NCBI GenBank assembly: GCA_035325705.1
Contig: DAOKZI010000005.1
Span: forward strand, 62,001-126,000
From: Ga0077536 sp035325705
GTDB lineage: Bacteria; Pseudomonadota; Gammaproteobacteria; Ga0077536
Reading direction: 5' to 3'
DNA length: 64,000 nucleotides
Position numbers and translations under genes: made by a program
The notes under the pieces: generated by a model
Database searches by the model: none
What the model was told of the DNA's origin: nothing
The model's input: only the letters and a program-made list of their open reading frames with translations
Part shown: positions 52,980 through 62,230 of the stretch, one piece after another
How positions within the stretch are numbered: position 1 is the stretch's first letter
Layout of the letters: every line of letters begins with the position of its first letter

Positions 52980-55148
52980 GTGAGCCAATCTTCGATCATG
53001 ATCGCCATCGACGCGGGCGGGACGATGACCGACGCCTATCTCACCGATGAGCACGGCAATTTTGCCGTCGGCAAGGCCTTGACGAACCGCACCGCCGAAG
53101 AGGAGAGCTATCTGGAAGCGGTCGACGACGCCGCGCGGGTGTGGGGCCTGGACGGGGCGGCGGTGCACGAGCGCTCGATCCTGTCCGTCTACACCGGCAC
53201 GGCGATGCTCAATGCGATGCTGATGCTGAAGGGCAAGCGCGTCGGCATGCTGGTGACGCGCGGCCTCGAGCATTCGATCATCCAGGAGCGCGGCCTCACT
53301 TACCTCGGCCAGTCCTATCACGAAATCCTCCACCAGCGTCTGCACGAACACACGCCGCCGCTGATGGATCCGCGCCACGTGCGCGGCATCACCGAACGCA
53401 TCGAGAGCGGCAGCTACTACGGCCTGTCGCCGGCCGGCGGCGTCATCGTCCCGCTCAACGAGGCCGACGTGAGGCGTGAGACCGCCTTCCTGCTCGCCGA
53501 AGGCGTAGAGGCGATTGGGATCGTGTTCCTCTTTTCCTATCTCAATCCTGCCCACGAACGCCGCGCGGCAGACATCGCCCGCGAGGTGATCGCCGCGGCC
53601 GGGAAGGAGGTGCGGGTCATCACCTCCGCCGAGCTCATCCCGGTCATCAAGGAGAACCAGCGCCTGAAGAGCGTGCTCATCGAGGCCTTCACGGCCGACG
53701 AGGCACGCAAGCAGCTCGGCGCCGTCGAGCGTGCCGCGCGTGCCGCCGGCTACAAGTCGCGCCTGCTGACCGTCACGAGCTACGGCAGCGTGGTCAGCAT
53801 CGACACGCCGCGGCTCTACGAGACCATCATCTCCGGGCCGGTCGGCGGCTTGATGGGCGGCAAGCGGATCGCGGAGCTGAAAGGACTGGACAGCGTCGTG
53901 TGCTGCGACATGGGCGGGACGAGCTTCGACGTCGGGCTCATCGTCGGCGGCAGCATCGGCATCGTCCACGAGCCGGATTTCGCCGGCCACCGGCTCGCCC
54001 TGCCGATGGTCGCGCTCGATTCGATCGGCGCGGGGGCCGGCAGCGTGATCCACGTCGATCCGGTGAGCAAGAGCATCGAACTCGGTCCGGAGTCGGCCGG
54101 CGCGCAGGTCGGCGTGTGCTACCGGCATCCCGAGATCACGGTGTCCGATCTCGACGTCGCGCTCGGCTACCTGAACCCGGACTACTTCCTGGGCGGCAAG
54201 ATCGCGCTCGACCGCGAACGCGCGCTCGCGATCCTCGAGGAGCGCCTCGCCCAGCCGCTCGGTCAGGATCTGTTCGTCGCCGCGGAAGGCGTGCTCGAGG
54301 TCATGCACACGCGCATGAAAGAGCTGATCTACTCCATGCTGCTCGCGCGCGGCTACGAGCCGAGCTCTTACACCTTGTTCATGTACGGCGGCGGCGGGCC
54401 GCTGCACATGTGGGGGGTGACCGAGGGGATCCCGCTCGCCGGCGTCGCGACCTTTCCCTGGGCCGCCGCGTTTTCCGCGTTCGGCGCCACGGCCGCCGAA
54501 TATTCGCATCGCTATCAGGCCGGCGCGAGCCTCGTGATCCCGCTGAACCCCACGGCGGCCGACCGCGAACGGGCCGCCGCGCAGTTCAACCGCGTGTTCG
54601 CCGAACTCGAAGCGCAAGCCTATCGCGAGCTCGCCGACGAAGGCTTCGGACGCGAGCAGATCCGTTTCAGCTACGGCATGCAGGCGCGCTATCTGGGGCT
54701 GCTCGAAAGCCTGGGGGTGAGCCTGCCGAAGGGCCGCATCGACGCCGCGGAAGATCTCGAAGCCGCGATCCAGGCCTTCGAGGATCAGTACGAAAAAGTC
54801 TATGCGCGCGGCGCGAAATACCGCGAAGCCGGCTATTTCGTGTCCGAGTTCTACATCGAGGCCTTTGCCGAGAAGCCGAAGCCCGCGCTGCCGGTGCAGG
54901 CCCTCGCGGCCGCGGCGCCGGACTCGACCGCCTACAAGCCTGCGCGCCAGGTGTTCCATCGCCGGCGCTGGATCGAGTTCGACATCCTCGAGATGGCGCA
55001 TCTGAAGCCCGGCAACCGCGTGCCGGGCCCCGCCATCATCGAAGACCCGATGACCACGCTCGTGATTCCGCCCGGCAAGCAAGTCGTGTTCGACGAGCAT
55101 GGCCTGATCTGGTACCAGGACGCAGCCGACAAAGGAGCACGATCATGA
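52980..55148 (+). CDS. Acetone-carboxylase-like subunit, HyuA/AcxA type
   Basis: A 722-residue protein of the hydantoinase A/oxoprolinase family. The ASKHA-type nucleotide loops are visible: IDAGGTMTDAYL at the N-terminus, VVCCDMGGTSFDVGLI in the middle and YGGGGPLHM later. The companion gamma subunit argues for an ATP-dependent ketone carboxylase (this subunit activates substrate or bicarbonate) rather than a hydantoinase. The GTG at 52980 follows GGGGAGGAG; ATG 52998 is an alternative. Its stop overlaps the next gene (ATGA). Confidence 0.82.
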   Translation: MSQSSIMIAIDAGGTMTDAYLTDEHGNFAVGKALTNRTAEEESYLEAVDDAARVWGLDGAAVHERSILSVYTGTAMLNAMLMLKGKRVGMLVTRGLEHSIIQERGLTYLGQSYHEILHQRLHEHTPPLMDPRHVRGITERIESGSYYGLSPAGGVIVPLNEADVRRETAFLLAEGVEAIGIVFLFSYLNPAHERRAADIAREVIAAAGKEVRVITSAELIPVIKENQRLKSVLIEAFTADEARKQLGAVERAARAAGYKSRLLTVTSYGSVVSIDTPRLYETIISGPVGGLMGGKRIAELKGLDSVVCCDMGGTSFDVGLIVGGSIGIVHEPDFAGHRLALPMVALDSIGAGAGSVIHVDPVSKSIELGPESAGAQVGVCYRHPEITVSDLDVALGYLNPDYFLGGKIALDRERALAILEERLAQPLGQDLFVAAEGVLEVMHTRMKELIYSMLLARGYEPSSYTLFMYGGGGPLHMWGVTEGIPLAGVATFPWAAAFSAFGATAAEYSHRYQAGASLVIPLNPTAADRERAAAQFNRVFAELEAQAYRELADEGFGREQIRFSYGMQARYLGLLESLGVSLPKGRIDAAEDLEAAIQAFEDQYEKVYARGAKYREAGYFVSEFYIEAFAEKPKPALPVQALAAAAPDSTAYKPARQVFHRRRWIEFDILEMAHLKPGNRVPGPAIIEDPMTTLVIPPGKQVVFDEHGLIWYQDAADKGARS

Positions 55149-57394
55149 CGCCACCGAACGAGGCCGCGGTGCTCGAAATGCGGACGCGCAGCGCCGCCGG
55201 CGGCGCCGGCCGCAGCCTCAAGGCGCTGCTCGCCGAGCGCGATCGCCTGTCGACCGACAGCTACTACGGGCTCACGGATCTGAGCCTCAAGGATGCCGAT
55301 CCGCCGCGCTATGAGCGCTTCTATTCTGCACTGCGCGTCGGGCTGTTCTCGGCGCGCGAAGTCTCGAAGTTCGTTTCCGCCTCGCCGGGCTCACGTGAAA
55401 TGGGCGAGCTCCTGTTCGGGCTCCTGACGCCCGAGGGCGATCCGATCGGGATTTCGCAGGGCCTCGCCGGCAGCCTCGCGTCGATGCCGATCGGCGTGCG
55501 CTGGATGATCGAGAACGACTACGAGACGAATCCCGGGATCCGCGAGGGCGACATCTTCTCCGGCGACGATCCGTACACGATGGGCGCCATTCACCCGGGC
55601 GACTGCTTCACTTACCTGCCGATCTTCGCGCAGGGGCGGCTCGTCGCGTGGGCCAGCGGCATGAACCACATCATGGACGTCGGTTCGATGATCGGCGGCA
55701 GTTGGCCGCCGTTCTCGCAGGACACCTTCACCGACGGCTTCGTGATGCCGCTGACCAAGACCGGCGAGCACTACGAGTACCACGCCTGGTGGCTGCAGGT
55801 GTGGAAACGCCGCACGCGCGCCGCGGTGTTCAACATTCTGGACGAGAAGATGCGCCTGTCCGGCTGCCAGATGATCGAGCGTAAGGTCCACGAGGTGATC
55901 GCGGAGTTCGGCATCGACTACTTCATCGCGGGCGTGCGCGAAATCATCGAGGACGGACGAAGAGAGGTGAAGCGCAACGTCCGCGCGCTCGCCGTGCCCG
56001 GCCGGGCACGCAACGCGGCCTTCCGCACCGCCGGCTACACCGGCGTCGGGGTGCTGTTCCCGCTCGCGGATCGCGAATACCTGATCCACGTGCCCGTCGA
56101 GTCCAGGGTCGACGGCGCGGCCGGGCTCGGCATCGACACCGCCGGCGCGAGTCCCTGGGGCTTTCACTCCTACAACGGCTTCCCCGGTGCGCTGGAGGGC
56201 GCGGCCTATCTCTCGGCGATGGACGGATACGCACACGGCAGCAAGATCAATCACGGCCTGATGCAGCACGTGCGGGTCGGCGCCGAGAAGGGCTCGGTCC
56301 TGAATCCGGACTACGAGCATGCCGCGGCATCGAATCCGTGGGCGACGACCGTCTCGATCATCTCCTGCGCGATCAGCAACGCGAGCCGCGGCTTCCTCGC
56401 CCGCGGCTACCTCGAAGAGTGCTGGACGGGAGAGGCCTCGTGGGACGGCGTGCAGGGCAGCGGCATCCTCCCGAACGGACAGAGCTGGGGCTTCACGAAT
56501 CTGCAGTTCGTCGGCGGCTCCGGCATGGGCGCCTTCGCTTACAAGGACGGACTGCCGACGGCCTGGACGAACTGGAATCACCGTTCCGACATCGGCAACG
56601 TCGAGGAGTGGGAGTACGTGACGCCTGCGCTCTACTACATCGGCAGGCGTCTGGTGCCCGAATACTGCGGCCACGGCAAGTTCCGCGGCGGCGTCGGTCA
56701 CAGTGCGACCTATGTCATCCGCAACCCGGGCAAGCTCGCGCTCAACCGCGGCGGCGGCACCATGGCGCGCGGCACGGTGATCGCGAACGGCATGGCGGGC
56801 GGTTATCCCGCACCCGGCGTATTCGTCAAGACTTATCACGAGACGAACATGCACGAGCGGATGGCCGCAGGCGCGCCCTTCCCGAGCTCGCCCTGGGAAA
56901 TCGACGAGTTCATTGCGAGCGGCGAGCTCGAGGCGCGGCGGGCAACGACCTGGAAGCAGGACACGCCGCCGATCGAAATGAAGGACGGCGACATCTATAC
57001 CCATGCCTCGGGCGCGGGCGGCGGCTGGGGCGATCCGCTCGAGCGCGATCCGGCGCGCGTGCAGGAGGATCTCGTTCGCGGCTGGCTCGGCGTCGAGACC
57101 GCGCGCGAAGTGTACGGCGTGGTCTTCGACGGCGCGCCGGGGGACGAGACCGTCGATCCGGAAGGCACGGCAAAGCTGCGCCAGACCATCCGCCAGCGCC
57201 GCCTGCAGCGCGGTGTGCCGGTGAAGGACTGGTGGCGCGCGGAGCGCCGGCGCGTGCAGGCCGGTGATTTCATCGAAACGGTGCGCGCCATGCACCAGGA
57301 GAGCATGCGCTTCGCGCGCTACCGCGAGGAGTTCACCGGCTTCTGGGCGCTCGCTCCCGACTTCGACTATGACCCGGAAGGAGAGCAGCGATGA
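55145..57394 (+). CDS. Acetone-carboxylase-like subunit, HyuB/AcxB type
   Basis: A 749-residue hydantoinase B family protein. Typical blocks are EGDIFSGDDPYTMGAIHPGDCFTYLPIF, NHIMDVGSMIGGSWP, KFRGGVGHSATYVIRNPG and ASGAGGGWGDPLERDP. In acetone carboxylase the homologous subunit carries the metal site where the enolate meets CO2. It overlaps both neighbours by ATGA junctions, so the three subunits are made together. Confidence 0.85.
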   Translation: MTPPNEAAVLEMRTRSAAGGAGRSLKALLAERDRLSTDSYYGLTDLSLKDADPPRYERFYSALRVGLFSAREVSKFVSASPGSREMGELLFGLLTPEGDPIGISQGLAGSLASMPIGVRWMIENDYETNPGIREGDIFSGDDPYTMGAIHPGDCFTYLPIFAQGRLVAWASGMNHIMDVGSMIGGSWPPFSQDTFTDGFVMPLTKTGEHYEYHAWWLQVWKRRTRAAVFNILDEKMRLSGCQMIERKVHEVIAEFGIDYFIAGVREIIEDGRREVKRNVRALAVPGRARNAAFRTAGYTGVGVLFPLADREYLIHVPVESRVDGAAGLGIDTAGASPWGFHSYNGFPGALEGAAYLSAMDGYAHGSKINHGLMQHVRVGAEKGSVLNPDYEHAAASNPWATTVSIISCAISNASRGFLARGYLEECWTGEASWDGVQGSGILPNGQSWGFTNLQFVGGSGMGAFAYKDGLPTAWTNWNHRSDIGNVEEWEYVTPALYYIGRRLVPEYCGHGKFRGGVGHSATYVIRNPGKLALNRGGGTMARGTVIANGMAGGYPAPGVFVKTYHETNMHERMAAGAPFPSSPWEIDEFIASGELEARRATTWKQDTPPIEMKDGDIYTHASGAGGGWGDPLERDPARVQEDLVRGWLGVETAREVYGVVFDGAPGDETVDPEGTAKLRQTIRQRRLQRGVPVKDWWRAERRRVQAGDFIETVRAMHQESMRFARYREEFTGFWALAPDFDYDPEGEQR

Positions 57395-57984
57395 GCGCCG
57401 AGCACGCCGGCCCCGCGAGCGTCGATCGGCCGGAGGAAGTGGGTCCGCGCCTCGTCGCGCGCATGCTCGAGGGCGAATTGAGCTGGGAGGAGTGGCGCCA
57501 GCTCCTGAAACTGCCGCGCAAGGACCCCGACCGCGTGCAGAAATACCTCCGCGCACTGCAGGCGCGTACGGGGTTCGCGGATCGGATCCTCATGCGGATC
57601 TCCGATCATCTCTACATCCTGCACACCGCGGCCGGACGCATCGTCACTTGCGATTGCGGCCACGCCTTCGGCGACTACCGCGTGAACTGGAAGCTCGCGG
57701 CGCTGGTCTACGTTCGCGATACCGCGCCGAGCATCACCGAGGTCTACCGCTGCAAGGATTTCGCGCCCGAGCCCGGCTGGTCAGAAGTGCGCGAATACTA
57801 CTGCCCGGGTTGCGCAACCCAGCTTTGCGTGGAAGTCGTGCCGCCGGGCTATCCGCCGATCTTCGAGTTTCTGCCCGATCTCGACACTTTCTATCGCGAC
57901 TGGCTGGGCGAGCCGCTGCCCGATGCGGCACCGACGTGGTACGCGGACCATACGGCTCGCGTCACCGCTTCCTGGCAGGATTGA
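57391..57984 (+). CDS. Acetone-carboxylase-like gamma subunit (AcxC type)
   Basis: A 197-residue protein with two zinc-ligand pairs, CDCGHAFGDYRVNWK (Cys87, Cys89) and YYCPGCATQLCVE (Cys138, Cys141), as in the small subunit of acetone and acetophenone carboxylases. This subunit separates carboxylases from plain hydantoinases and oxoprolinases. It is somewhat longer than AcxC because of an N-terminal helical extension. It overlaps the beta gene by four bases and is followed by the CoA-transferase after 66 bases. Confidence 0.82.
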   Translation: MSAEHAGPASVDRPEEVGPRLVARMLEGELSWEEWRQLLKLPRKDPDRVQKYLRALQARTGFADRILMRISDHLYILHTAAGRIVTCDCGHAFGDYRVNWKLAALVYVRDTAPSITEVYRCKDFAPEPGWSEVREYYCPGCATQLCVEVVPPGYPPIFEFLPDLDTFYRDWLGEPLPDAAPTWYADHTARVTASWQD

Positions 57985-58050
57985 GCACGCGCAGCGTGAG
58001 CCGGTGACGGCCGGTCGTGCGCCTGCCGCAGCCGGCACGAGGAGAGAAAA

Positions 58051-59235
58051 ATGGCCGCCGTACTCGAGGGGATCCGCGTGCTCGATTTCGGGCGCTACGT
58101 CGCCGGCCCGTTCTGCGCGTGCATGCTCGGGGACATGGGCGCGGACGTGATCCGCATCGAACGGCGCGAAGGCAGCGAGGATCGCTACATCGCCAGCGTC
58201 TGCACATCGGGCGAAGGGGCTTCCTTCCTGCAGCTCAACCGCAACAAACGCGGCCTCACGCTCGATCCGATGAAGCCCGCGGGGCGCGAGATCGTCGCGC
58301 GTCTGCTGGCGAGCGCGGACGTCGTGGTCGCGAACCTGCCGCAGTCGTCGCTGACGGCCATGGGCCTCGACTACGACACGCTGTGCCGCTCCAAGCCGGA
58401 CATCATCCTCACGCACATCTCGGCCTTCGGCAGCGACGGGCCTTACGCCGAGCGCGTCGGCTTCGATCTGTCCGGACAGGGCATGTCCGGCATGGCTTAT
58501 CTGTCGGGCAACGAGCAGGGGCCGGTGCGCTCCCAGATCAACTACGTCGACTTCAGCACTGCGCTGTTCGCCGCCTACGGCACGCTCGCGGCGCTGATGG
58601 CACGCGCGCAGACCGGGCGCGGCCAAATCGTCGAGGCGTCGCTCTTCACCTCGAGCCTCGCGCTCGCCAACAACTTCCTGATCGAACAAGCCGTGCTCGA
58701 GCTCGATCGCAAACCGCACGGCAACCGCGGCCATCACGTCGCCCCGAACGATATCTTCGCGACGCAGGACGGCTGGATCGTCGTCATGGTCGCCGGCAAT
58801 CCGCTGTTCGAGCGCTGGGCGAAACTCATGGGAGACTCGTGCTGGCTCGAAGATCCGCGCTACGCCACGGATACCGCGCGCGGCAACAACGGCGGCGAGA
58901 TCAGCGCGCGCATGGCGCGCTGGTGCGCGGAGCGCAGCACGGAGCAGGCGATACGCGAGCTGGACGAGGCGCGCGTGCCGGCCGGCCCCTTGTATACGCC
59001 CGCGCGGGTGCTGATCGATCCGCACGTACAGGCGCGCGGCATCTTCAAGGACGTCGAGTATCCGGGCGCGCCGAAAGCGGCGCCGCTCGTCGAGACGCCC
59101 GTCCGCTTGTCGGACACGCCGGGCGGGATACGGCGGCGGGCGCCGCTGCTCGGTGAGCATACCGACGAGATTCTCGTTGCCCTCGGCTACTCGCCCGCCG
59201 AGATCGCGCGACTGCGCGAGCACCGCGTGGTGTGA
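58051..59235 (+). CDS. Class III (CaiB/BaiF) CoA-transferase
   Basis: A 394-residue family III CoA-transferase, which passes CoA from an acyl-CoA donor to a free acid. LDFGRYVAGPFCACMLGDMGADVIRIER opens the protein, and the catalytic Asp167 lies in NYVDFSTALFAAYG, aligned to Asp169 of formyl-CoA transferase. PLLGEHTDEIL is near the end. AGGAGA precedes the ATG. Its position suggests it activates the acid made by the carboxylase. Confidence 0.92.
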   Translation: MAAVLEGIRVLDFGRYVAGPFCACMLGDMGADVIRIERREGSEDRYIASVCTSGEGASFLQLNRNKRGLTLDPMKPAGREIVARLLASADVVVANLPQSSLTAMGLDYDTLCRSKPDIILTHISAFGSDGPYAERVGFDLSGQGMSGMAYLSGNEQGPVRSQINYVDFSTALFAAYGTLAALMARAQTGRGQIVEASLFTSSLALANNFLIEQAVLELDRKPHGNRGHHVAPNDIFATQDGWIVVMVAGNPLFERWAKLMGDSCWLEDPRYATDTARGNNGGEISARMARWCAERSTEQAIRELDEARVPAGPLYTPARVLIDPHVQARGIFKDVEYPGAPKAAPLVETPVRLSDTPGGIRRRAPLLGEHTDEILVALGYSPAEIARLREHRVV

Positions 59236-59240
59236 CTGGA

Positions 59241-60146
59241 CTATGTCTCTTCCCAATAGTCCGCGCGCCCGTAAGTTTCCTTCATCAAGTCGATGAACAG
59301 TCGCAGCCGCGGCGGCAGGTGCGCGCGCTGGGGATAGAGCGCGTGGATGCCGATCGGCGGGGCTGCCCACTGCTCGAGGACGGCGACGAGACGGCCGGTG
59401 CGAAGATCGGCGGCGACCTCCCAGTGCGAGCGCCATGCGAGGCCCATGCCGGCGAGCGCGCCGGCGCGCAGCACCGCACCGTCATTGGAGACGAGCGGGC
59501 TCGGAACCTTGACGAGGATCGTGAGCGCCGGCCGCCGCGGATCGCGGAAGACCCACCCCGCCTGGGTCGCGAGCGTGAGGCAGCGATGCGCGGAGAGCTC
59601 TTCCACGCTGTGCGGCACCCCGTAGCGCTGCAGATAGGACGGGCTGCCCACTACCACGCGGCGCACTTCGCCCAAGCGCGCGGCGACCATGCTCGAATCC
59701 ACGAGCTCGCCGATGCGCACGGCGCAGTCGATGCCTTCGTCCATGAGATCGATCAGCCGATCCGTGAGCTCGAGGCTGGCCGTGAGATCCGGATGATCGC
59801 GGAGGAAGTCCATCAGCAGGGGTGCGACGTGAAGGCGTCCGAAGGCCGCAGGCGCGGTGATCTTGAGGTGTCCGCGCACGCGCACGCTGCCCTGCGCGAC
59901 GGCGGCTTCGGCGTTCGCCAGATCGTTCAGGATGCGCATGCAGTCCTTGAGAAACATTTCGCCTTCATAGGTCAGCGTGAGCGCACGCGTGCTGCGCGTG
60001 AGGAGGCGCACGCCGAGGCGATCCTCCAGCGCGTCGATGCGACGGCTGATGATCGCGGGCGTGACGCCCTCACAGCGCGCCGCGGCCGACAGGCTGCCCT
60101 TGCGGGCAACCAGCGAAAACGCGTTCAGCTCTTTGAACCAATCCAC
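59241..60146 (-). CDS. LysR-type transcriptional regulator
   Basis: A 301-residue regulator. The N-terminal winged helix is ELNAFSLVARKGSLSAAARCEGVTPAIISRRIDALEDRLGVRLLTRSTRALTLT-like, with the effector domain from about residue 90 (HLKITAPAAFGRLHVAPLL). The start is the GTG at 60146, right next to the conserved operator box that also precedes the carboxylase operon. It lies divergent from the LLM gene and convergent with the CoA-transferase, so it probably controls both operons and itself. Confidence 0.92.
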   Translation of the reverse strand: MDWFKELNAFSLVARKGSLSAAARCEGVTPAIISRRIDALEDRLGVRLLTRSTRALTLTYEGEMFLKDCMRILNDLANAEAAVAQGSVRVRGHLKITAPAAFGRLHVAPLLMDFLRDHPDLTASLELTDRLIDLMDEGIDCAVRIGELVDSSMVAARLGEVRRVVVGSPSYLQRYGVPHSVEELSAHRCLTLATQAGWVFRDPRRPALTILVKVPSPLVSNDGAVLRAGALAGMGLAWRSHWEVAADLRTGRLVAVLEQWAAPPIGIHALYPQRAHLPPRLRLFIDLMKETYGRADYWEET

Positions 60147-60215
60147 CTTTTACTTCCGGTCACAGATCATTTGCCGCATTTGAGCCTTAACCCTGCCGGG
60201 GGCGCCGCCTAGAAT
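60147..60215 (+). promoter_or_regulatory. Promoter and operator of the LLM-hydratase operon
   Basis: TTAACC (60187-60192), 17 bases and TAGAAT (60210-60215) form the promoter. The upstream box at 60147-60175 matches 52771-52799 at 24 of 29 positions. The box also touches the lysR start codon, giving a route to autorepression. Confidence 0.75.
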
Positions 60216-60306
60216 CTGACTGGCTGTCGAGCGGTGGCGCAAGGCGGCCGATCAAGTTTTCTCATCATTTGCAATGCAGTATCGCGACTCAGGGAGGCAC
60301 GAATCC

Positions 60307-61320
60307 ATGTTGCCGGTCGGCTACTTCGCGCCCACGCAGGATCCTCCGAACGTCCGCAAGACCGCGGTCCTCATCGACGAGATCATGGCGCTCGCGCAAT
60401 GCGCCGAAGCCGCCGGCTACGACGGCATGTTCTTTCCCGAGCATCATTTCCAAAAGGATGCCTTCCTCCCCAATCCGGTCCTCCTCGCCGGCCTCGTCGG
60501 GATGCGCACGCAGCGTATCAAGGTCGGTCCGGCGGTGATGCTTGCTCCGCTTTATCATCCGATCCGCCTCGCCGAGGACGCGGCGATGATCGATCTCGCC
60601 ACGAAAGGCCGCTTCATCTGCGCGCTCGGCATCGGCTACGTCGAGGAGGACTTCAGCGCGCTGGGGATTCCGTTCAAGCAGCGCGTGAGCCGCACCGAGG
60701 AATGCATCGACATCCTGCGCCACGCCTGGACCGGCGAGCCGTTCACCTACCAGAGCAGATACCACCGGCTGGAGAACGTGCGGGTCACACCGGCGCCCTG
60801 GCAGCGGCCCGGGCCGCCGATCTGGGCCGCCGGCTGGTCGAAGCCGGGCGTGGAACGCGCGGGGCGCATGGCCGATGGCCTGATTGCCGATCCGATGCAG
60901 TCGCTGCCCGTCATCAAAGAACAGGCGCGCCAGTATCGCGAAGCGGCCGCGAAGCATGGCCGCAAGCCCTACTACGTGCTGATGCGCGACTGCGTGCTCG
61001 GCGATTCGCCGGCGCGCGTGCTCGAAAAGAGCGCCCCTGCGATGTACAAGTACCGCTGGTACTTCGAGAACGGTGCCTACGTCGAGGACGGGTACTTCAA
61101 GGACGTCAAGTCGCCCGCGGACTTGAGCTTCGAACACGTCGCGAAAGACCGCTTGATTGCCGGCTCACCCGCAGCCTGCCTCGAGCAACTGCAGATGTGG
61201 AAGCACGAGGTGCGGCCGGACTATCTGATCCTCCGCATGCGCTACGCCATGGGGCCCGAGCTGCCGGTGGCGCTGGACGACATCCGCCTGTTCGGCGAAA
61301 AGGTGATTCCCTTCCTGTAG
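60307..61320 (+). CDS. LLM-class (luciferase-like) flavin-dependent oxidoreductase
   Basis: A 337-residue bacterial luciferase-family barrel using reduced FMN or F420. EAAGYDGMFFPEHHF, VGPAVMLAPLYHPIRLAEDAAMIDLATKGRF and RMADGLIADPM are typical. Family members are monooxygenases or dehydrogenases, and the substrate is not predictable. The ATG at 60307 is preceded by GGGAGG; an upstream ATG at 60274 has no ribosome site. It shares its promoter type with the carboxylase operon. Confidence 0.88.
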   Translation: MLPVGYFAPTQDPPNVRKTAVLIDEIMALAQCAEAAGYDGMFFPEHHFQKDAFLPNPVLLAGLVGMRTQRIKVGPAVMLAPLYHPIRLAEDAAMIDLATKGRFICALGIGYVEEDFSALGIPFKQRVSRTEECIDILRHAWTGEPFTYQSRYHRLENVRVTPAPWQRPGPPIWAAGWSKPGVERAGRMADGLIADPMQSLPVIKEQARQYREAAAKHGRKPYYVLMRDCVLGDSPARVLEKSAPAMYKYRWYFENGAYVEDGYFKDVKSPADLSFEHVAKDRLIAGSPAACLEQLQMWKHEVRPDYLILRMRYAMGPELPVALDDIRLFGEKVIPFL

Positions 61321-61359
61321 TCTCGGCGCCCATCTCGATCGGATCCGGGAGGAGTCCTG

Positions 61360-62148
61360 ATGAGCGACGCACTGGTGCTCACTGAGCAATGCGGCGGCGG
61401 CATCGTGCGCGTGGTCTTGAATCGCCCGCAGGTCTTGAACGCCGTCGACGCGGCGCTGCGCGACGCGCTGATCCGAACCTTGCACGCGCTGCAGGCCGAT
61501 TCCGGCACGCGTGCGGTCGTGCTCACCGGTGTCGGCGATCGAGCGTTCTGTGCCGGCCAGGACCTGGAAGAAGCGGCGGCCTTCGAGATCGACGACGTTG
61601 ACGCCTGGCTCACGCACCAGCGCGCCATGCTCCAAGCGCTGCGCGAGTTCACCAAGCCGGCGGTCGCCGCACTGAACGGCGTGGCGGCAGGCGCGGGCTT
61701 CCAGATCGGCCTGCTCTGCGATCTGCGCGTCGGCTACGCGGAGCTCGGGATCGGCCAGACGGAAATACGCGCTGGGCTCGCGAGCGTGATCGGCTCCTAT
61801 CTGATGACCTTGCATCTGGGGCTGTCGAAGAACCTCGAGCTGTCCCTGACCGGAAATCTCATCTCTGGCACCCAAGCGCAGGCGCTAGGCCTGATCAATC
61901 ACCTGGTACCGCGCGCAGAGGTCTTCACGCGCGCGCTCGCCGCCGCGACCGAGCTCGCCGCGCGCTCGCCCACCGCGGTCCGGCTGACCAAGGAGCGTTT
62001 CCGCGAGCTGACTCAGGCCGGGTTCGACGCGGCGATCGCCGCCGCGATCGATGCCGGCAGAATCGCCTACGCCAGCGGAGAGCCGCAGGCGCAGATGCGC
62101 GAGTTCCTGGCGCGGCGGACGGCGAAGCGAGACTCGCCGCTCGAATGA
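61360..62148 (+). CDS. Enoyl-CoA hydratase/isomerase family protein
   Basis: A 262-residue crotonase. The oxyanion-hole segments are AFCAGQDLEEAA and GVAAGAGFQIGLLCDLRVG, and a candidate catalytic Glu lies in IGQTEIRAGL. It would hydrate or isomerise an enoyl-CoA such as the acyl-CoA dehydrogenase product. GGGAGGAG lies before the ATG, and the gene follows the LLM gene after 39 bases, so they share a transcript. Confidence 0.9.
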   Translation: MSDALVLTEQCGGGIVRVVLNRPQVLNAVDAALRDALIRTLHALQADSGTRAVVLTGVGDRAFCAGQDLEEAAAFEIDDVDAWLTHQRAMLQALREFTKPAVAALNGVAAGAGFQIGLLCDLRVGYAELGIGQTEIRAGLASVIGSYLMTLHLGLSKNLELSLTGNLISGTQAQALGLINHLVPRAEVFTRALAAATELAARSPTAVRLTKERFRELTQAGFDAAIAAAIDAGRIAYASGEPQAQMREFLARRTAKRDSPLE

Positions 62149-62230
62149 GGAAAAGACATCGAGCGCGAGGGAGATCTCGGGATACGAAAAGCTCGCGCCC
62201 CGAGAAAGGAGAGCGCGCGTAATCTCCTGC

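Noticed and set aside
53816..57556. Long antisense frames under the carboxylase genes
   Set aside because: They mirror the sense codon pattern, lack ribosome sites and have no recognisable motif.
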